NCBI RefSeq assembly: GCF_900115265.1
Contig: NZ_FOVU01000002.1
Coordinates: forward strand, 434,001-498,000
DNA: 64,000 bases
DNA from: Bradyrhizobium sp. Ghvi
GTDB taxonomy: Bacteria > Pseudomonadota > Alphaproteobacteria > Rhizobiales > Xanthobacteraceae
Direction: 5' to 3'
In this document: positions 7,924 through 17,325 of the stretch, in pieces
Layout: the number at the start of each line of letters is the position of its first letter
How positions within the stretch are numbered: position 1 is the stretch's first letter
Position numbers and translations under genes: made by a program
Notes under the pieces: generated by a model
Seen by the model: the letters and a program-made list of their open reading frames with translations, nothing else
Told to the model about the DNA's origin: nothing
Database searches by the model: none

Positions 7924-8057
7924 CGCCCTGCCCCACATCACGGCGAACAATTGTTGTCTGAAATTATGAGGTTACGATACGGCGGTCAACAGCGCTCATC
8001 AATGCAGACGCATCGATATCAGCGGCTGAATCCGGCAAAATTTTATCGGATGTGGCT

Positions 8058-9038
8058 TTACCAGCGCACCAGCGCGGAGCCCCAGGTGAAGCCGCCGCCC
8101 ATGGCTTCCAGCAAAACCATGTCGCCGCGCTTGATCCGGCCGTCCTTGCGCGCCACTGCCAGCGCCAGCGGGATCGAGGCCGCCGAGGTGTTGCCGTGAC
8201 GGTCGACCGTCAGCACAACCTTCTCCGGCGCGATGTGCAGCTTGTGGGCGGATGCGTCGATGATTCGCTTGTTGGCCTGGTGCGGCACGAACCAGTCGAT
8301 GCTGTCGGCATTGAGCCCGGTCGCCTGGAAGGCGTCGACAATGACGTCGGTGATCATGCCGACCGCATGCTTGAAGACCTCGCGGCCCTCCATGCGCAGA
8401 TGGCCGACGGTTTGCGTCGAGGACGGCCCGCCGTCGACGAACAGTTTCGCCTTGTGGCGACCGTCGGAGCGCAGATGCGTGGTCACGACGCCGCGGTCGG
8501 TCGCGGCATTCCCCGGCTGCGCCTGCGCCTCCAGCACCACCGCGCCCGCGCCGTCACCGAACAGCACGCAGGTGCCGCGGTCGTTCCAGTCGAGGATGCG
8601 CGAGAAGGTCTCGGCGCCGATCACCAGCGCGCGCTTGTAGGCGCCGGTGCGCAGGAAATTGTCAGCGGTCGCGAGCGCGAACACGAAGCCCGAGCACACC
8701 GCCTGGAGATCGAATGCCGCGCCGTGGTTGATGCCGAGCGCGTGCTGCACGGCAACCGCGGTCGCCGGAAACGTGTTGTCGGGCGTCGAGGTCGCAAGCA
8801 CGATCAGTTCGATGGACTGCGCGTCCACGCCGGCGTCCGAGAGCGCGGCCTGCGCCGCCTTGATCGCGAGATGCGAGGTGAATTCGCCCTCGGCCGCAAT
8901 GTGCCGTTCGCGAATTCCGGTTCGCTGCACGATCCACTCGTCGGACGTGTCGATACGCGCCGCCAATTGGGCGTTGGTCACCACCTGCTCCGGCAAGTAA
9001 GAGCCGCAGCCGAGCACGACCGAACGAATTTGAGTCAC
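8058..9038 (-). CDS. fabH: Beta-ketoacyl-ACP synthase III
   Basis: A 326-residue thiolase-fold enzyme that condenses acetyl-CoA with malonyl-ACP to start type II fatty acid synthesis. The active-site triad is visible: Cys115 in LQAVCSGF, His253 in VPHQANKR and Asn283 in HGNTSAAS. Full length for the family. Its ATG overlaps the plsX stop by four bases, so phospholipid and fatty acid initiation are translationally coupled. ihfA follows after about 130 bases. Confidence 0.96.
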   Translation of the reverse strand: MTQIRSVVLGCGSYLPEQVVTNAQLAARIDTSDEWIVQRTGIRERHIAAEGEFTSHLAIKAAQAALSDAGVDAQSIELIVLATSTPDNTFPATAVAVQHALGINHGAAFDLQAVCSGFVFALATADNFLRTGAYKRALVIGAETFSRILDWNDRGTCVLFGDGAGAVVLEAQAQPGNAATDRGVVTTHLRSDGRHKAKLFVDGGPSSTQTVGHLRMEGREVFKHAVGMITDVIVDAFQATGLNADSIDWFVPHQANKRIIDASAHKLHIAPEKVVLTVDRHGNTSAASIPLALAVARKDGRIKRGDMVLLEAMGGGFTWGSALVRW

Positions 9039-10096
9039 GAAACATCCTCCGGCGCGGTCTGCACGGAACTAAGTGCACCACCCTCGCGGTTGAGCATCTG
9101 ATTGATCTTGTTCAGGAGATCGTAGTGAGCCATCTCATAGCCAACATCGATCGCATAGGCAAAGCCTTCGGCGTTGATCCCGCCATGGCTCTTGACCACC
9201 AGTCCGTTGAGCCCCAGCAACACGCCGCCATTGGATTTGTTGGGGTCCATCTTGTCGCGCAGGGCCTGGAAGGCCTTGCGGGCAAAAACATAACCGATTT
9301 TGGAGAACCAGCTCCGCTGAATCTCGTTGCGGAGTAAGTCCGCCATCTGGCGCGCGGTTCCCTCGGCAGCCTTGAGCGCGATGTTGCCGCTGTACCCTTC
9401 GGTCACGATCACATCGGCCATCCCCTTGCCGATGCCGTCGCCTTCGACGAAGCCGATATATTCGAGTTCCGGCAGGTTCATCGCGCGCAGCATTTCGCCG
9501 GCCTCGCGGATCTCCTCATGTCCCTTGATTTCCTCGGTCCCGATATTGAGCAGGCCGACCGTGGGGCGCTTCTTGTCGAACACCACGCTCACCATGGCTG
9601 CGCCCATGATCGCAAGCGCCACCAGGTGGCGTGCATCGCCACCGATCGTGGCGCCGAGATCGAGCACGACAGACTCGCCGCGCCGGGTGGGCCAGATCGC
9701 GCTGATGGCTGGGCGGTCAATGCCCGGCAGCGTGCGCAGATGGAACCGGGCCATCGCCATCAGCGCGCCGGTATTGCCGGCGGAGACTGCGACATCGGCC
9801 TCGCCCTTCTTCACCGCATCGATGGCAAGCCACATCGAGGAAGTCTTGCGGCCACGCCGGAGCGCCTGGCTCGGCTTGTCCGAGCCGCTGACGGCGACCT
9901 CGGTATGAACGATCTTCGAAGCGGCTTTGAGCTCGGGGTGCCGGTCGAGCTCGGGCTCGATCTTGGCGCGGTCCCCGACCAGCAGGAATTCGGTGTCGCG
10001 ATGCTTTCGAAGCGAGATGGCCGCGCCTGGAATGACCACGGCAGCGCCGTCATCGCCCCCCATGGCGTCCAGCGCGATGCGAACCTTGCTTGGCAT
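9035..10096 (-). CDS. plsX: Phosphate acyltransferase PlsX
   Basis: A 353-residue protein that makes acyl-phosphate from acyl-ACP, the first step of phosphatidic acid synthesis with PlsY. It starts [18 protein letters not shown], the typical PlsX opening, and contains [19 protein letters not shown] and the C-terminal [17 protein letters not shown] family signature. The ATG at 10096 is preferred because it begins directly at this conserved opening. It overlaps fabH by four bases. Confidence 0.95.
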   Translation of the reverse strand: MPSKVRIALDAMGGDDGAAVVIPGAAISLRKHRDTEFLLVGDRAKIEPELDRHPELKAASKIVHTEVAVSGSDKPSQALRRGRKTSSMWLAIDAVKKGEADVAVSAGNTGALMAMARFHLRTLPGIDRPAISAIWPTRRGESVVLDLGATIGGDARHLVALAIMGAAMVSVVFDKKRPTVGLLNIGTEEIKGHEEIREAGEMLRAMNLPELEYIGFVEGDGIGKGMADVIVTEGYSGNIALKAAEGTARQMADLLRNEIQRSWFSKIGYVFARKAFQALRDKMDPNKSNGGVLLGLNGLVVKSHGGINAEGFAYAIDVGYEMAHYDLLNKINQMLNREGGALSSVQTAPEDVS

Positions 10097-10393
10097 AGAA
10101 GTCCCGGAAACCTGGTCTGGTGCGGTCGTCAAAGAGCGGGGCCGCAAAATGGGTTCGCCATGGACATGGCGACCGGCCAAGCGCCACGCCGCACCCGGAC
10201 CGGGGCGGACAATAGCGTTTTGTTATCCCGAAACAACCTCTTGCCCCCAGCCTTTTGGACTAAGGGCGACCCGCCAGCAGAGCGTAGAAATTCATAATAA
10301 TATAGAAAAATCAATTAGATCAACCAATTTCTGAAACCGGTCCCGCAAACACTTCGCCTGCCTTGGCAAAGCGGTCTTGCGGGGAATGCCCAG
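10097..10393. other. Intergenic region upstream of plsX
   Basis: No gene is seen in these 297 bases. There is an AT-rich stretch near 10290-10325 that could hold the plsX promoter. An imperfect dyad, CCCGCAA (10342-10348) with TTGCGGG (10377-10383), is a weak terminator candidate for the DUF177 gene transcribed leftward into it. Confidence 0.4.
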
Positions 10394-10975
10394 CTATTTG
10401 CCCTTCTTCTTACCCTGCTTGTTGTCCTGAAGCGCCTTCAGCACCGCAAATGGATGGTCCTCGGGGTCGGGCGCGACGACCTCGGCCTCGAACACGGCCC
10501 CCGGCTTGCGAGGATATGGATCGATCGCCAGGAACAGCGCATCGGTCGCGATCCGTCCAAGGTCGATGGTCCCGTTGACGATGGCCTCCGGCGGATCGGC
10601 GACCTCCGGCGGCTCCTGGTCATCGCGCCCTTCCTCGATGAGGTCCTCCAGCCGCCTCGTTTCGGCCTCGGGCGCAAATGTCAGGTCAACCTCCTCGTCG
10701 ATCTCGCTCTCGATCGGATCGAGCGTGACCACACAGGTTTGGCCGATCCGGGCCCGAACCCGGCCGGTGACCTGGATCCGGCCGCCGCTCTTCGGCACGA
10801 TGTCGAAGTCGGCACGGGCCGACAGGATGTCGCGCAAGCCCGCGACATCGGCCATGGCCTGACGCTCGGCCGCTGATGCTTCGAGCGCGCGATGCAGGCC
10901 GGTATCGGGAATCTGCGCCACCGTGACGGGCGAGCGCCAGGGATCGGATTGGGAGCCGGTCATCGGTCGATTCAT
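10394..10975 (-). CDS. DUF177/YceD family protein
   Basis: A 193-residue acidic protein of the YceD family. The conserved region (about 60-150) includes GRVRARIGQTCVVTLDPIE and FAPEAE, followed by an acidic segment. The C-terminus is Lys-rich (NKQGKKKGK). In many bacteria this gene precedes rpmF and plsX and has been linked to 23S rRNA maturation. Here rpmF is absent from the position. Its start overlaps the stop of the cytochrome bc1 chaperone gene by four bases. Confidence 0.85.
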   Translation of the reverse strand: MNRPMTGSQSDPWRSPVTVAQIPDTGLHRALEASAAERQAMADVAGLRDILSARADFDIVPKSGGRIQVTGRVRARIGQTCVVTLDPIESEIDEEVDLTFAPEAETRRLEDLIEEGRDDQEPPEVADPPEAIVNGTIDLGRIATDALFLAIDPYPRKPGAVFEAEVVAPDPEDHPFAVLKALQDNKQGKKKGK

Positions 10976-11526
10976 GGCGTCTCAGCCTCCCGGAGCGGTG
11001 CAGGAAATTTGAAAGATCCGGCCAGCAGCGCCGGATCTCCGGTCTGGCCGAGATGCGCATTCGCGGCTTCTGCATAGGCAGCCAGCCGTTGTGCGTGATC
11101 CGGCCCGGCGCCACTCAAGATATTCTTGCAGATCGCCTGTGCCAGCGCCTCGCCGCCCTTATCAATGGCCTGGTCGTAGGCCTGGACGCGGCCGTAAAAG
11201 GCCTCGCCGAACGCCCGCATCCGCTTCGGGACGCTCTGGTCGCCCACGCCCATCTCGCGGAGATTATCGTCCATGTCCTCGCAAAAGCGGTCGAACAGGG
11301 CTTGCGACAGCCCCACCCCGTCTTGGGCGACCGTCCGCAGACGCCGCAACAACAGCCAGAGGTGAAGGAGCAACAGGTCGAAACGGCCATTAACCGTATC
11401 CGGCACGCCCAAGTCCCGGTAAAATATGGGTTCTCGCGCCTGCGTCACGATCATGCCATAGATGGCTTCAATGGTGCCGGCCGGGGCTAGCCGGGGTTTC
11501 CTGAAGTGATTGAACGGCCAAAGCAT
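10972..11526 (-). CDS. Ubiquinol-cytochrome c chaperone (CBP3-like)
   Basis: A 184-residue protein of the CBP3/UQCC1 family. Recognisable elements are IYGMIVTQAREPIFYRDLGV (24-43), FDLLLLHLWLLLRRL and the helix AFGEAFYGRVQAYDQAI. In mitochondria the homologue assists cytochrome b synthesis and assembly of complex III; the alphaproteobacterial protein probably does the same at the inner membrane. It is upstream of, and overlaps, the DUF177 gene. The bamE gene is divergent. Confidence 0.88.
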   Translation of the reverse strand: MLWPFNHFRKPRLAPAGTIEAIYGMIVTQAREPIFYRDLGVPDTVNGRFDLLLLHLWLLLRRLRTVAQDGVGLSQALFDRFCEDMDDNLREMGVGDQSVPKRMRAFGEAFYGRVQAYDQAIDKGGEALAQAICKNILSGAGPDHAQRLAAYAEAANAHLGQTGDPALLAGSFKFPAPLREAETP

Positions 11527-11624
11527 TGTGGTTTCCGCAAGCGGGCGCGCGCGAGTTGCATTCAGAGCTTCCGCCCGGTACTTCAGCGCCTCGCGCGACG
11601 CAAGGGGACGGAATCAGTTCCGCT

Positions 11625-12110
11625 ATGACGATAACGAACCAGACCAGCCCCCGCGCAACTCGGCGGCGCGGCCTTCATGCACGCTGGCGCGGCTTGCGCA
11701 TGCTCGCAGCCGTGACCCTGGTCGGGGCTGCGCTTGCCGGCTGCACCGGCGAGCAATTCCAGAAGGGCTATATCCTGCCGCCCGGCGCGCTCGAGCAGAT
11801 TCCGATCGGCGCAAGCCAGGATCAGGTGCTGATCGTGATGGGCACGCCCTCCACCGTCGCGACGCTGGACGGCGAGGTGTTCTACTACATCTCGCAGCGC
11901 TCGGAGCGCCCCGTCGCCTTCATGAACCAGAAGGTGGTCGACCAGCGCGTGATCGCGGTCTATTTCGACAAGAACCGGCGCGTGCGCCGGCTTGCGAATT
12001 ACGGCCTCCAGGACGGCAAGATCTTCGACTCGATCAGCCGCACCACGCCGACGTCGGGTCAGGAGATGAGCTACCTCACGCCGCTGTTCAAGCTGCTCAG
12101 CTTTAACTGA
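11625..12110 (+). CDS. bamE: Outer membrane assembly lipoprotein BamE
   Basis: A 161-residue lipoprotein of the SmpA/OmlA family. After a basic N-terminus comes a hydrophobic helix ending in a lipobox LAGC (Cys40). The conserved fold follows: IPIGASQDQVLIVMGTPS and GEVFYYISQ. BamE stabilises the BamACD complex that inserts beta-barrel proteins. ATG 11625 is chosen because it gives a normal lipoprotein signal; an earlier in-frame ATG at 11526 would add an unlikely 33 residues. It is divergent from the bc1 chaperone gene. Confidence 0.9.
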   Translation: MTITNQTSPRATRRRGLHARWRGLRMLAAVTLVGAALAGCTGEQFQKGYILPPGALEQIPIGASQDQVLIVMGTPSTVATLDGEVFYYISQRSERPVAFMNQKVVDQRVIAVYFDKNRRVRRLANYGLQDGKIFDSISRTTPTSGQEMSYLTPLFKLLSFN

Positions 12111-12225
12111 GTCTTCAGCCTGCGGCGTCGTGCCGCTCTTCGCGCAACACTTGCGGGCGTGTGCGACTTGCCGTTGCACGCTCGGTTCCCTACGCTCTCT
12201 GCAAAATAAAGCAGGGAGTGGATTC

Positions 12226-13239
12226 GTGTCCAAGAGACTTCAGAGCAAGCTGCTGTCCCGCCGTCGCCTGCTCGCCGGGGCCGCTGGTCTGTCGGCTGCA
12301 GCCATCCTGCCACGATCGAGCCTTGCGGACTGGAAGCCGACCGAGAACATTCGCATCATCGTGCCGGCCGCGGCTGGCGGCTCAACCGACGTGATGGGCC
12401 GGCTGCTCGCCGCCCATCTCCAGTCCGCCTGGGGCCAGACAGCGGTCGTGGAGAATCGTTCGGGCGGCGGCGGCACGATCGGCACCGCCGAAGTTGTTCG
12501 CTCCAAGGCCGATGGCCACACCATCCTGATCGGCAATCCCGGGCCGAACGCGATCGCCTACAGCATCTTCAAGAACCTCACCTACAAGCCGGACCAGCTC
12601 CAGCCTGTGACCAACATGATCCGGATCCCGAACATTGTGTCCGCGCATCCGAAGACCGGCATCAAGTCGGTCGCCGAGCTGATCGCCTATCTGAAAGCCA
12701 ATCCGGACAAGTTGAGCTACGCCTCATCAGGCGTCGGCCAGAGCCCGCACCTCACCGGCGCCTGGTTCCTCCAGCTCACGGGGCTGAAGATGACGCATAT
12801 CCCGTTCCGCGGCGCCGGCCCCGCGCTCCAGGCCGCGCTCGCCGGCGACATCCAGATCCTGTTCGACAATCTCTATCCGAGCCTGCCGCAGGTGCAGAAC
12901 GGCACGCTCAACGGCCTTTGCGTCACCACCACCGAGCGCAGCGAGCTCGCACCGAACCTGCCGACGATGCGCGAGAGCGCGTCGGAGCTTGCGAATTTCG
13001 ACGTGTCGTCCTGGTTCTCGGTGTTTCTGCCGAAGGGCGTCCCCGCCCCCGTGCTCGAGGCACTCAACCTCCAGGTCAAGGCGATGCTGGAGCGCGACGT
13101 CATCAAGAAGCAGATTGCCGCCATGGGCGCCCGCGCCGACTACGGCACGCCGCAGCAATTCGCCGAGTTCGTCGAGGCCGAGACGAAGAAATTCGCCGGC
13201 ATCATCGAGAAGGAAGGCTTGCAGATGGATGTGCAGTAG
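12226..13239 (+). CDS. Bug/TctC-type periplasmic solute-binding protein
   Basis: A 337-residue tripartite tricarboxylate transporter receptor. The GTG start at 12226 follows GCAGGGAG at 12211-12218. A signal peptide with a twin-arginine-like SRRRLLAG (12-19) and cut near SSLA-DWKP precedes the fold. Family elements include IRIIVPAAAGGSTDVMGRLL and the ligand loop YASSGVGQSPHLTG. Such proteins bind carboxylates or amides. No TctA/TctB permease genes are near, so it may serve a distant transporter or sensor, as is common for Bug proteins. Confidence 0.88.
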   Translation: MSKRLQSKLLSRRRLLAGAAGLSAAAILPRSSLADWKPTENIRIIVPAAAGGSTDVMGRLLAAHLQSAWGQTAVVENRSGGGGTIGTAEVVRSKADGHTILIGNPGPNAIAYSIFKNLTYKPDQLQPVTNMIRIPNIVSAHPKTGIKSVAELIAYLKANPDKLSYASSGVGQSPHLTGAWFLQLTGLKMTHIPFRGAGPALQAALAGDIQILFDNLYPSLPQVQNGTLNGLCVTTTERSELAPNLPTMRESASELANFDVSSWFSVFLPKGVPAPVLEALNLQVKAMLERDVIKKQIAAMGARADYGTPQQFAEFVEAETKKFAGIIEKEGLQMDVQ

Positions 13240-13244
13240 CGCAC

Positions 13245-14396
13245 CTACGTCGCACGGGTCGAGCCGATCGCCACACCGGTGAGCGTTCCGTTGATGTGCA
13301 TCGGACCATACAGCTCACCATAGGTATTGCACCCAAACACACGATGGGCCCTGTATAGTTCCGACATGTCGCGGTCGCATTGGTGCTCGACACCCATACG
13401 CCTCTGAACGGACTCGAACCCGATATAGAGGGAGACCTCCCCGATCTCTTCCTGGATCTGCGCGAAAAGATCGCTGGTTGGATGGACCGGGTCACGCAAT
13501 GTGGCCACCGTGAACACGAGGCCCTTGTCAATGGCAGAGGCAAAATGCAACGTGCCGTCCGCATCGACGCGGCGTATCGAGCGTGTGTAATACGTATCGC
13601 CGATCCGCACGAGCACAGGATGGGATGCAAACGCCGTCACGTCGAGTTCACCGCCGGCGATGCCCGCCATGCGTGAATACTCGGCTGCTGCGGGCTCGGC
13701 ATTCAACTCGCTGACAGTACGCCGATCCGGATCGGCCTCCGTCACGACCATTTTTTCCGTGCAGGGTTCGCAAGTGTCGCAAGAAAAGATGAGGAACGGC
13801 AACGACGTCTTGAACACAAGGAGCACCGCTGCATCGGTATGGGCGCGGCCCCCGAAATAGACCCAGCTGCGCTCAAATCGCAAACCATCTGCGGCCGAGC
13901 CGCCGACCAGCGGCATGGGACCAAGCGCGGCATGAATCGCGGCCAAAACGACCTCTTCCCGCTGGCACATGCCATCTATGAGCAACAACCCGAAACAGCG
14001 CTCGCCATCGGCATTGCCGCCGTGTCGGAAGAAGCCTTGGCGAATCTCTGCGCCAATCGTGCGATGGTCTTCGATGCGAAAATTCGAGAGCCCGGAGATG
14101 GAGTGAGCCGTCACCTCGAAGTCGGCAGCGCTAAAGGCCAGTGCGACGACGCTGTTTTCATCCCATCCGTTGAGCGCAATCTCGCCGGCGGTCGTGCAGC
14201 CGAAGACGGGCGTGCCCGTGAAGCGCGCCGTCATTTCGGCCGCAAACGGTTGCGGATCGTAACAAGGTGAAACAAACACGAGCACCGCCGCAAGCCCGCT
14301 GGCCGGGAGAACGCTTGCCAGCTCCGCCGCCGCAGCCGCGGCGGTAGACGCTTTCGTCTCGACGGCTAGAACGCCGGATAGACATCGATCGAGCAT
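13245..14396 (-). CDS. FIST domain sensor protein
   Basis: A 383-residue protein with FIST-N (about 25-215: AAVLVFVSPCYD, FGCTTAGEIALNG, PLVGGSAADGL) and FIST-C (about 220-370: MAGI, VLVRIGDTYYTRSI, LVFTVATLRDP, CNTYGELYG). FIST modules sense small ligands, probably amino acids, and usually feed histidine kinases or diguanylate cyclases. Here the domain pair stands alone with no output domain. Many cysteines are present (CDTCEPC near 205-211). It converges on the Bug gene and is followed upstream by an accessory metabolic cassette. Confidence 0.85.
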   Translation of the reverse strand: MLDRCLSGVLAVETKASTAAAAAAELASVLPASGLAAVLVFVSPCYDPQPFAAEMTARFTGTPVFGCTTAGEIALNGWDENSVVALAFSAADFEVTAHSISGLSNFRIEDHRTIGAEIRQGFFRHGGNADGERCFGLLLIDGMCQREEVVLAAIHAALGPMPLVGGSAADGLRFERSWVYFGGRAHTDAAVLLVFKTSLPFLIFSCDTCEPCTEKMVVTEADPDRRTVSELNAEPAAAEYSRMAGIAGGELDVTAFASHPVLVRIGDTYYTRSIRRVDADGTLHFASAIDKGLVFTVATLRDPVHPTSDLFAQIQEEIGEVSLYIGFESVQRRMGVEHQCDRDMSELYRAHRVFGCNTYGELYGPMHINGTLTGVAIGSTRAT

Positions 14397-14462
14397 CGGC
14401 GGTCAGAAACCTGATTGAGGCGCGACGAATTCCGATTGAGCCATCGTCGCGCCTTAGCTGGT

Positions 14463-15518
14463 TCAGTTGACCCGTGTGGCGAGCAACTCGGAAAGATTAG
14501 CGTCGAGCTGTGCGAGCATCTGCGGATCGGTGCCGAACAGACCCAGGTGCCCGTCGATGCTGGCCAGCGGGCGAAACTCGCTCCCCGGAATGAGCCGTTG
14601 CTCGACCTCGCAATCGGCCGGCGGGAAGAACATGTCGTGACTGATCGGCATCACGAATGTCTTCGCCTTGATACGCCCGAGAGCGGCAGCAAGGTCGCCA
14701 TCGGCGTTGCGGCTGACGTCGCCGCGCTGCCACTTCCACGCCATGGACAGAAGGTTATTCGGGTCCATCGGCGCGAAGTAACCGGTCATGAAGGTGTCGA
14801 CAAAGGCCTGCACGGTTTCGAAACCCAGCGCCTTGTGCCTGTTGGCGCGGAAGAAGTCGGTGCTCCAACCCATCACGGTCCAGAGCTTGGCCTGTCGCTT
14901 GAGGCCCGCGGCGACATCGGCCGGCGAGCCGTAGCGTCCTTCGCGGAAGCCCGGATCGGTCGTGATTGCCTCATTCAGCGTCTCCGCGAAGAGGAAGTCG
15001 TGCTCGGTATTCCTCGCCGTTCCGGCGATCGGCGCCGCGCGTTTGACGAAATCCGGATAGCGCACGGCCCATTCGTAGGTCTGTTGCGCGCCCATCGAGC
15101 CCCCGACCACGAGCGCCAGGCTCCTGAGCCCGAAATGTTCGGTCAACAGCCGATGCTGGGCGCGAACGTCGTCGCCGATGCGGACCTTTGGGAAATTCGG
15201 TCCGGCCATCGCGCTACTAGCGTTGTGCGGCGATGTCGACAATCCACTGCCGATTTGGTTGACCACGATGATGAAGTATTTCGTGGGATCGAGCGCCCGG
15301 CCCGTGCCGATATAGACCTGCTCCATGATCTTGCTCGTGCCCGAATACCAGGTGGGGACGAGAATGGCGTTGTCCTTCGCCGCGTTGAGCGCGCCGTGTG
15401 TGGCGACGGCCAGCTTGCAGCCGGGAATGGTGCCGCCATCCTCGAGCGCCAGGTCGCCGATGTCGATCATCTCGTAGGGGCCGTGACCTTCAGGCCCGTA
15501 ATAGGGATTGTTGCTCAT
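14463..15518 (-). CDS. Alpha/beta hydrolase, MetX-like
   Basis: A 351-residue alpha/beta-fold enzyme of the homoserine acetyltransferase/esterase superfamily. The nucleophile elbow is GGSMGAQQ (Ser141), with likely acid Asp295 in PISHDMFF and His324 in DGHLGLFG. The ATG at 15518 is 23 bases after the stop of the monooxygenase gene, so the two are probably co-transcribed. MetX proper acts in methionine synthesis, but the position suggests an esterase or acyltransferase acting on the monooxygenase product. An in-frame upstream start would run back into the monooxygenase gene and is rejected. Confidence 0.85.
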   Translation of the reverse strand: MSNNPYYGPEGHGPYEMIDIGDLALEDGGTIPGCKLAVATHGALNAAKDNAILVPTWYSGTSKIMEQVYIGTGRALDPTKYFIIVVNQIGSGLSTSPHNASSAMAGPNFPKVRIGDDVRAQHRLLTEHFGLRSLALVVGGSMGAQQTYEWAVRYPDFVKRAAPIAGTARNTEHDFLFAETLNEAITTDPGFREGRYGSPADVAAGLKRQAKLWTVMGWSTDFFRANRHKALGFETVQAFVDTFMTGYFAPMDPNNLLSMAWKWQRGDVSRNADGDLAAALGRIKAKTFVMPISHDMFFPPADCEVEQRLIPGSEFRPLASIDGHLGLFGTDPQMLAQLDANLSELLATRVN

Positions 15519-15541
15519 CTGAATTTTCCTTCGGACCAGAG

Positions 15542-17239
15542 TCAGTTCATCGCGAGACCGGGATAGCCGCTGGCGGCGAGTTCGTCGCATTGTCTGTTGT
15601 AGTTGCCGACGCCGCCGATATAGGACAACAGCCGGCGCGGCTTGCCGTCGACGTTGGAGCCCATGTACCAAGAGTCGGTTTTGACCACGAGCGTCGCCGC
15701 AGCGGTGTCGTCATGGTGCTTCACCCAGGTATCCTCGAACTCCCGCGTGGCCTCGATCGTTCGCTTGCCTTGCGTCCGCGCGTAGCCGATGCAGTCGGTG
15801 ATCCAGTCGACTTGCTGCTGCAGACAGGTGGTCATGTTGCAGAGCGCGGCCGAAGGTGCGAGTGGCGCGCCGGTCGTGAACAGATTCGGATAGCCATGGA
15901 CCTGCAGGCCCATTGCGGTGCGGATCTCCTGCTTCCATTGTTCTTTCAGCGAACGACCGTCGCGGCCGCGGAAGTCGATCCGGCTCAGCGCACCGGACCC
16001 GGCGTCGAAGCCGACAGCGAGGATAATGACGTCGACCTCGTGAACCTTGCCGTCGGAGGTCTGGATGCCGTCGGGCACGATGCGCTCTATCGGGGTTGTC
16101 AGGCAGTCGATCGCTTCGACATTGTCCTGCAGATAGACTTCAAGATACCCGTTCTCGAGCGGCACGCGGTGCGTGCCGAAGCCATAATCGGACGGGATCA
16201 GGAGGCTGCACAGTTTCGGATCGTTGCGCAGGCGCTCGCGCATCTTGCCGCGCACGAAGTCGGACACGACGGCGCTGACCGATTCGTCGAAGAACATTTC
16301 CGGGAAGGTCGCCAGCCACATCGACAGCGAGCCTTCGTTCCAGAACTTTTCCAGCACTTCCGTGCGCTCTCCGGGCGTCAGCTCCGCCCAGGGACGGTTC
16401 TCGAAATCGTAATGGAAGCCGGCGAAGGTCGAACGGACGCGCTTCTTCAGGTCGTGGAACTGGCTCGCCCATCGGTCCCATTCGGCCTGGCTGTATTGCG
16501 GATTTTTCATCGGCACCACGTATTGCGGCGTGCGGACGAAGATCTTCATTTCGGCGACGTCGGGAGCGATGGTCTGGATGACCTGGATGCCGGTCGCCCC
16601 GGTGCCGACCACCGCGACGCGCTTGCCTTTGAGATCGACGCCGGTCTTCGGCCATCGTCCGGTATGGTGGATCTCGCCTCGGAACGTCGACTGGCCGGGA
16701 AAGCGGTCGACGAGCGGGGCCGACAGCATGCCGCAACAGGCGAGGACGTATTGCGTGTCGATCTTCTCGCCGGCGTCCGTCGTGACCGTCCAGCGGCCGT
16801 CCTTTTCGCGATAGTGGGCCGAGGCGATGCGGCTGTTGAATTGAATGTCCTTCTTCAGGTCGAGGTGATCCGCGACGAAGTTGAGCCAGCGCTCGGTCTC
16901 CGGCTGCGCGGGAAATCGCTCGCTCGGCTTCCAGGCCTTGTACAGCTCTTCGGAGAACCAATACTGGTAGACCTCGACCTGGGAGTCGAAGCGCGCACCC
17001 GGATAGCGATTCCAGTACCAGGTGCCCCCCACCCCAGATGCCGTATCATAGGCGCGGACGTTCAGTCCCATTTCGCGCAGGCGATACAGCTGATAGAGAC
17101 CGGCGATCCCGGCGCCGATGACCAGCGCATCCAACCGTGTTGTCGGTGCATCCGCACGCGACGTGTGTGTCGGCTCCAACAAGGTGCCCAAAACGTTTCC
17201 CCTCTTTTGTAGCGGCCGCTTGAGCGACCGAATGGCCAT
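15542..17239 (-). CDS. Baeyer-Villiger-type flavin monooxygenase
   Basis: A 565-residue FAD/NADPH enzyme. It has two Rossmann motifs (GAGIAG at 42-47; GTGATG at 212-217) and the Baeyer-Villiger fingerprint F-x-G-x-x-x-H-x-x-x-W as FRGEIHHTGRW (186-196). GVGGTWYWNRYPGAR (69-83) is the usual FAD-side loop. It inserts oxygen next to a carbonyl, turning ketones into esters or lactones. Closest in style to cyclohexanone/phenylacetone monooxygenases. A hydrolase gene follows and an AraC regulator gene precedes it on the same strand. Confidence 0.92.
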   Translation of the reverse strand: MAIRSLKRPLQKRGNVLGTLLEPTHTSRADAPTTRLDALVIGAGIAGLYQLYRLREMGLNVRAYDTASGVGGTWYWNRYPGARFDSQVEVYQYWFSEELYKAWKPSERFPAQPETERWLNFVADHLDLKKDIQFNSRIASAHYREKDGRWTVTTDAGEKIDTQYVLACCGMLSAPLVDRFPGQSTFRGEIHHTGRWPKTGVDLKGKRVAVVGTGATGIQVIQTIAPDVAEMKIFVRTPQYVVPMKNPQYSQAEWDRWASQFHDLKKRVRSTFAGFHYDFENRPWAELTPGERTEVLEKFWNEGSLSMWLATFPEMFFDESVSAVVSDFVRGKMRERLRNDPKLCSLLIPSDYGFGTHRVPLENGYLEVYLQDNVEAIDCLTTPIERIVPDGIQTSDGKVHEVDVIILAVGFDAGSGALSRIDFRGRDGRSLKEQWKQEIRTAMGLQVHGYPNLFTTGAPLAPSAALCNMTTCLQQQVDWITDCIGYARTQGKRTIEATREFEDTWVKHHDDTAAATLVVKTDSWYMGSNVDGKPRRLLSYIGGVGNYNRQCDELAASGYPGLAMN

Positions 17240-17325
17240 TCGGCCGTGGGAGGAACGTTAGAAGCGACGTGCAGCGCCGTCTTGAATGAACCAGTGAGCG
17301 TGTTGAAGGATCAGGTGAAGAAGCG

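Noticed and set aside
14415-15566. Long plus-strand open frame opposite the hydrolase gene
   Set aside because: High GC gives long open frames on both strands. The minus-strand protein has catalytic motifs; the opposite product is low-complexity and Arg/Gly/His-rich.
15398-17212. Long plus-strand open frame opposite the monooxygenase gene
   Set aside because: The minus-strand protein has Rossmann and Baeyer-Villiger motifs; the plus-strand product lacks any and is composition-biased.
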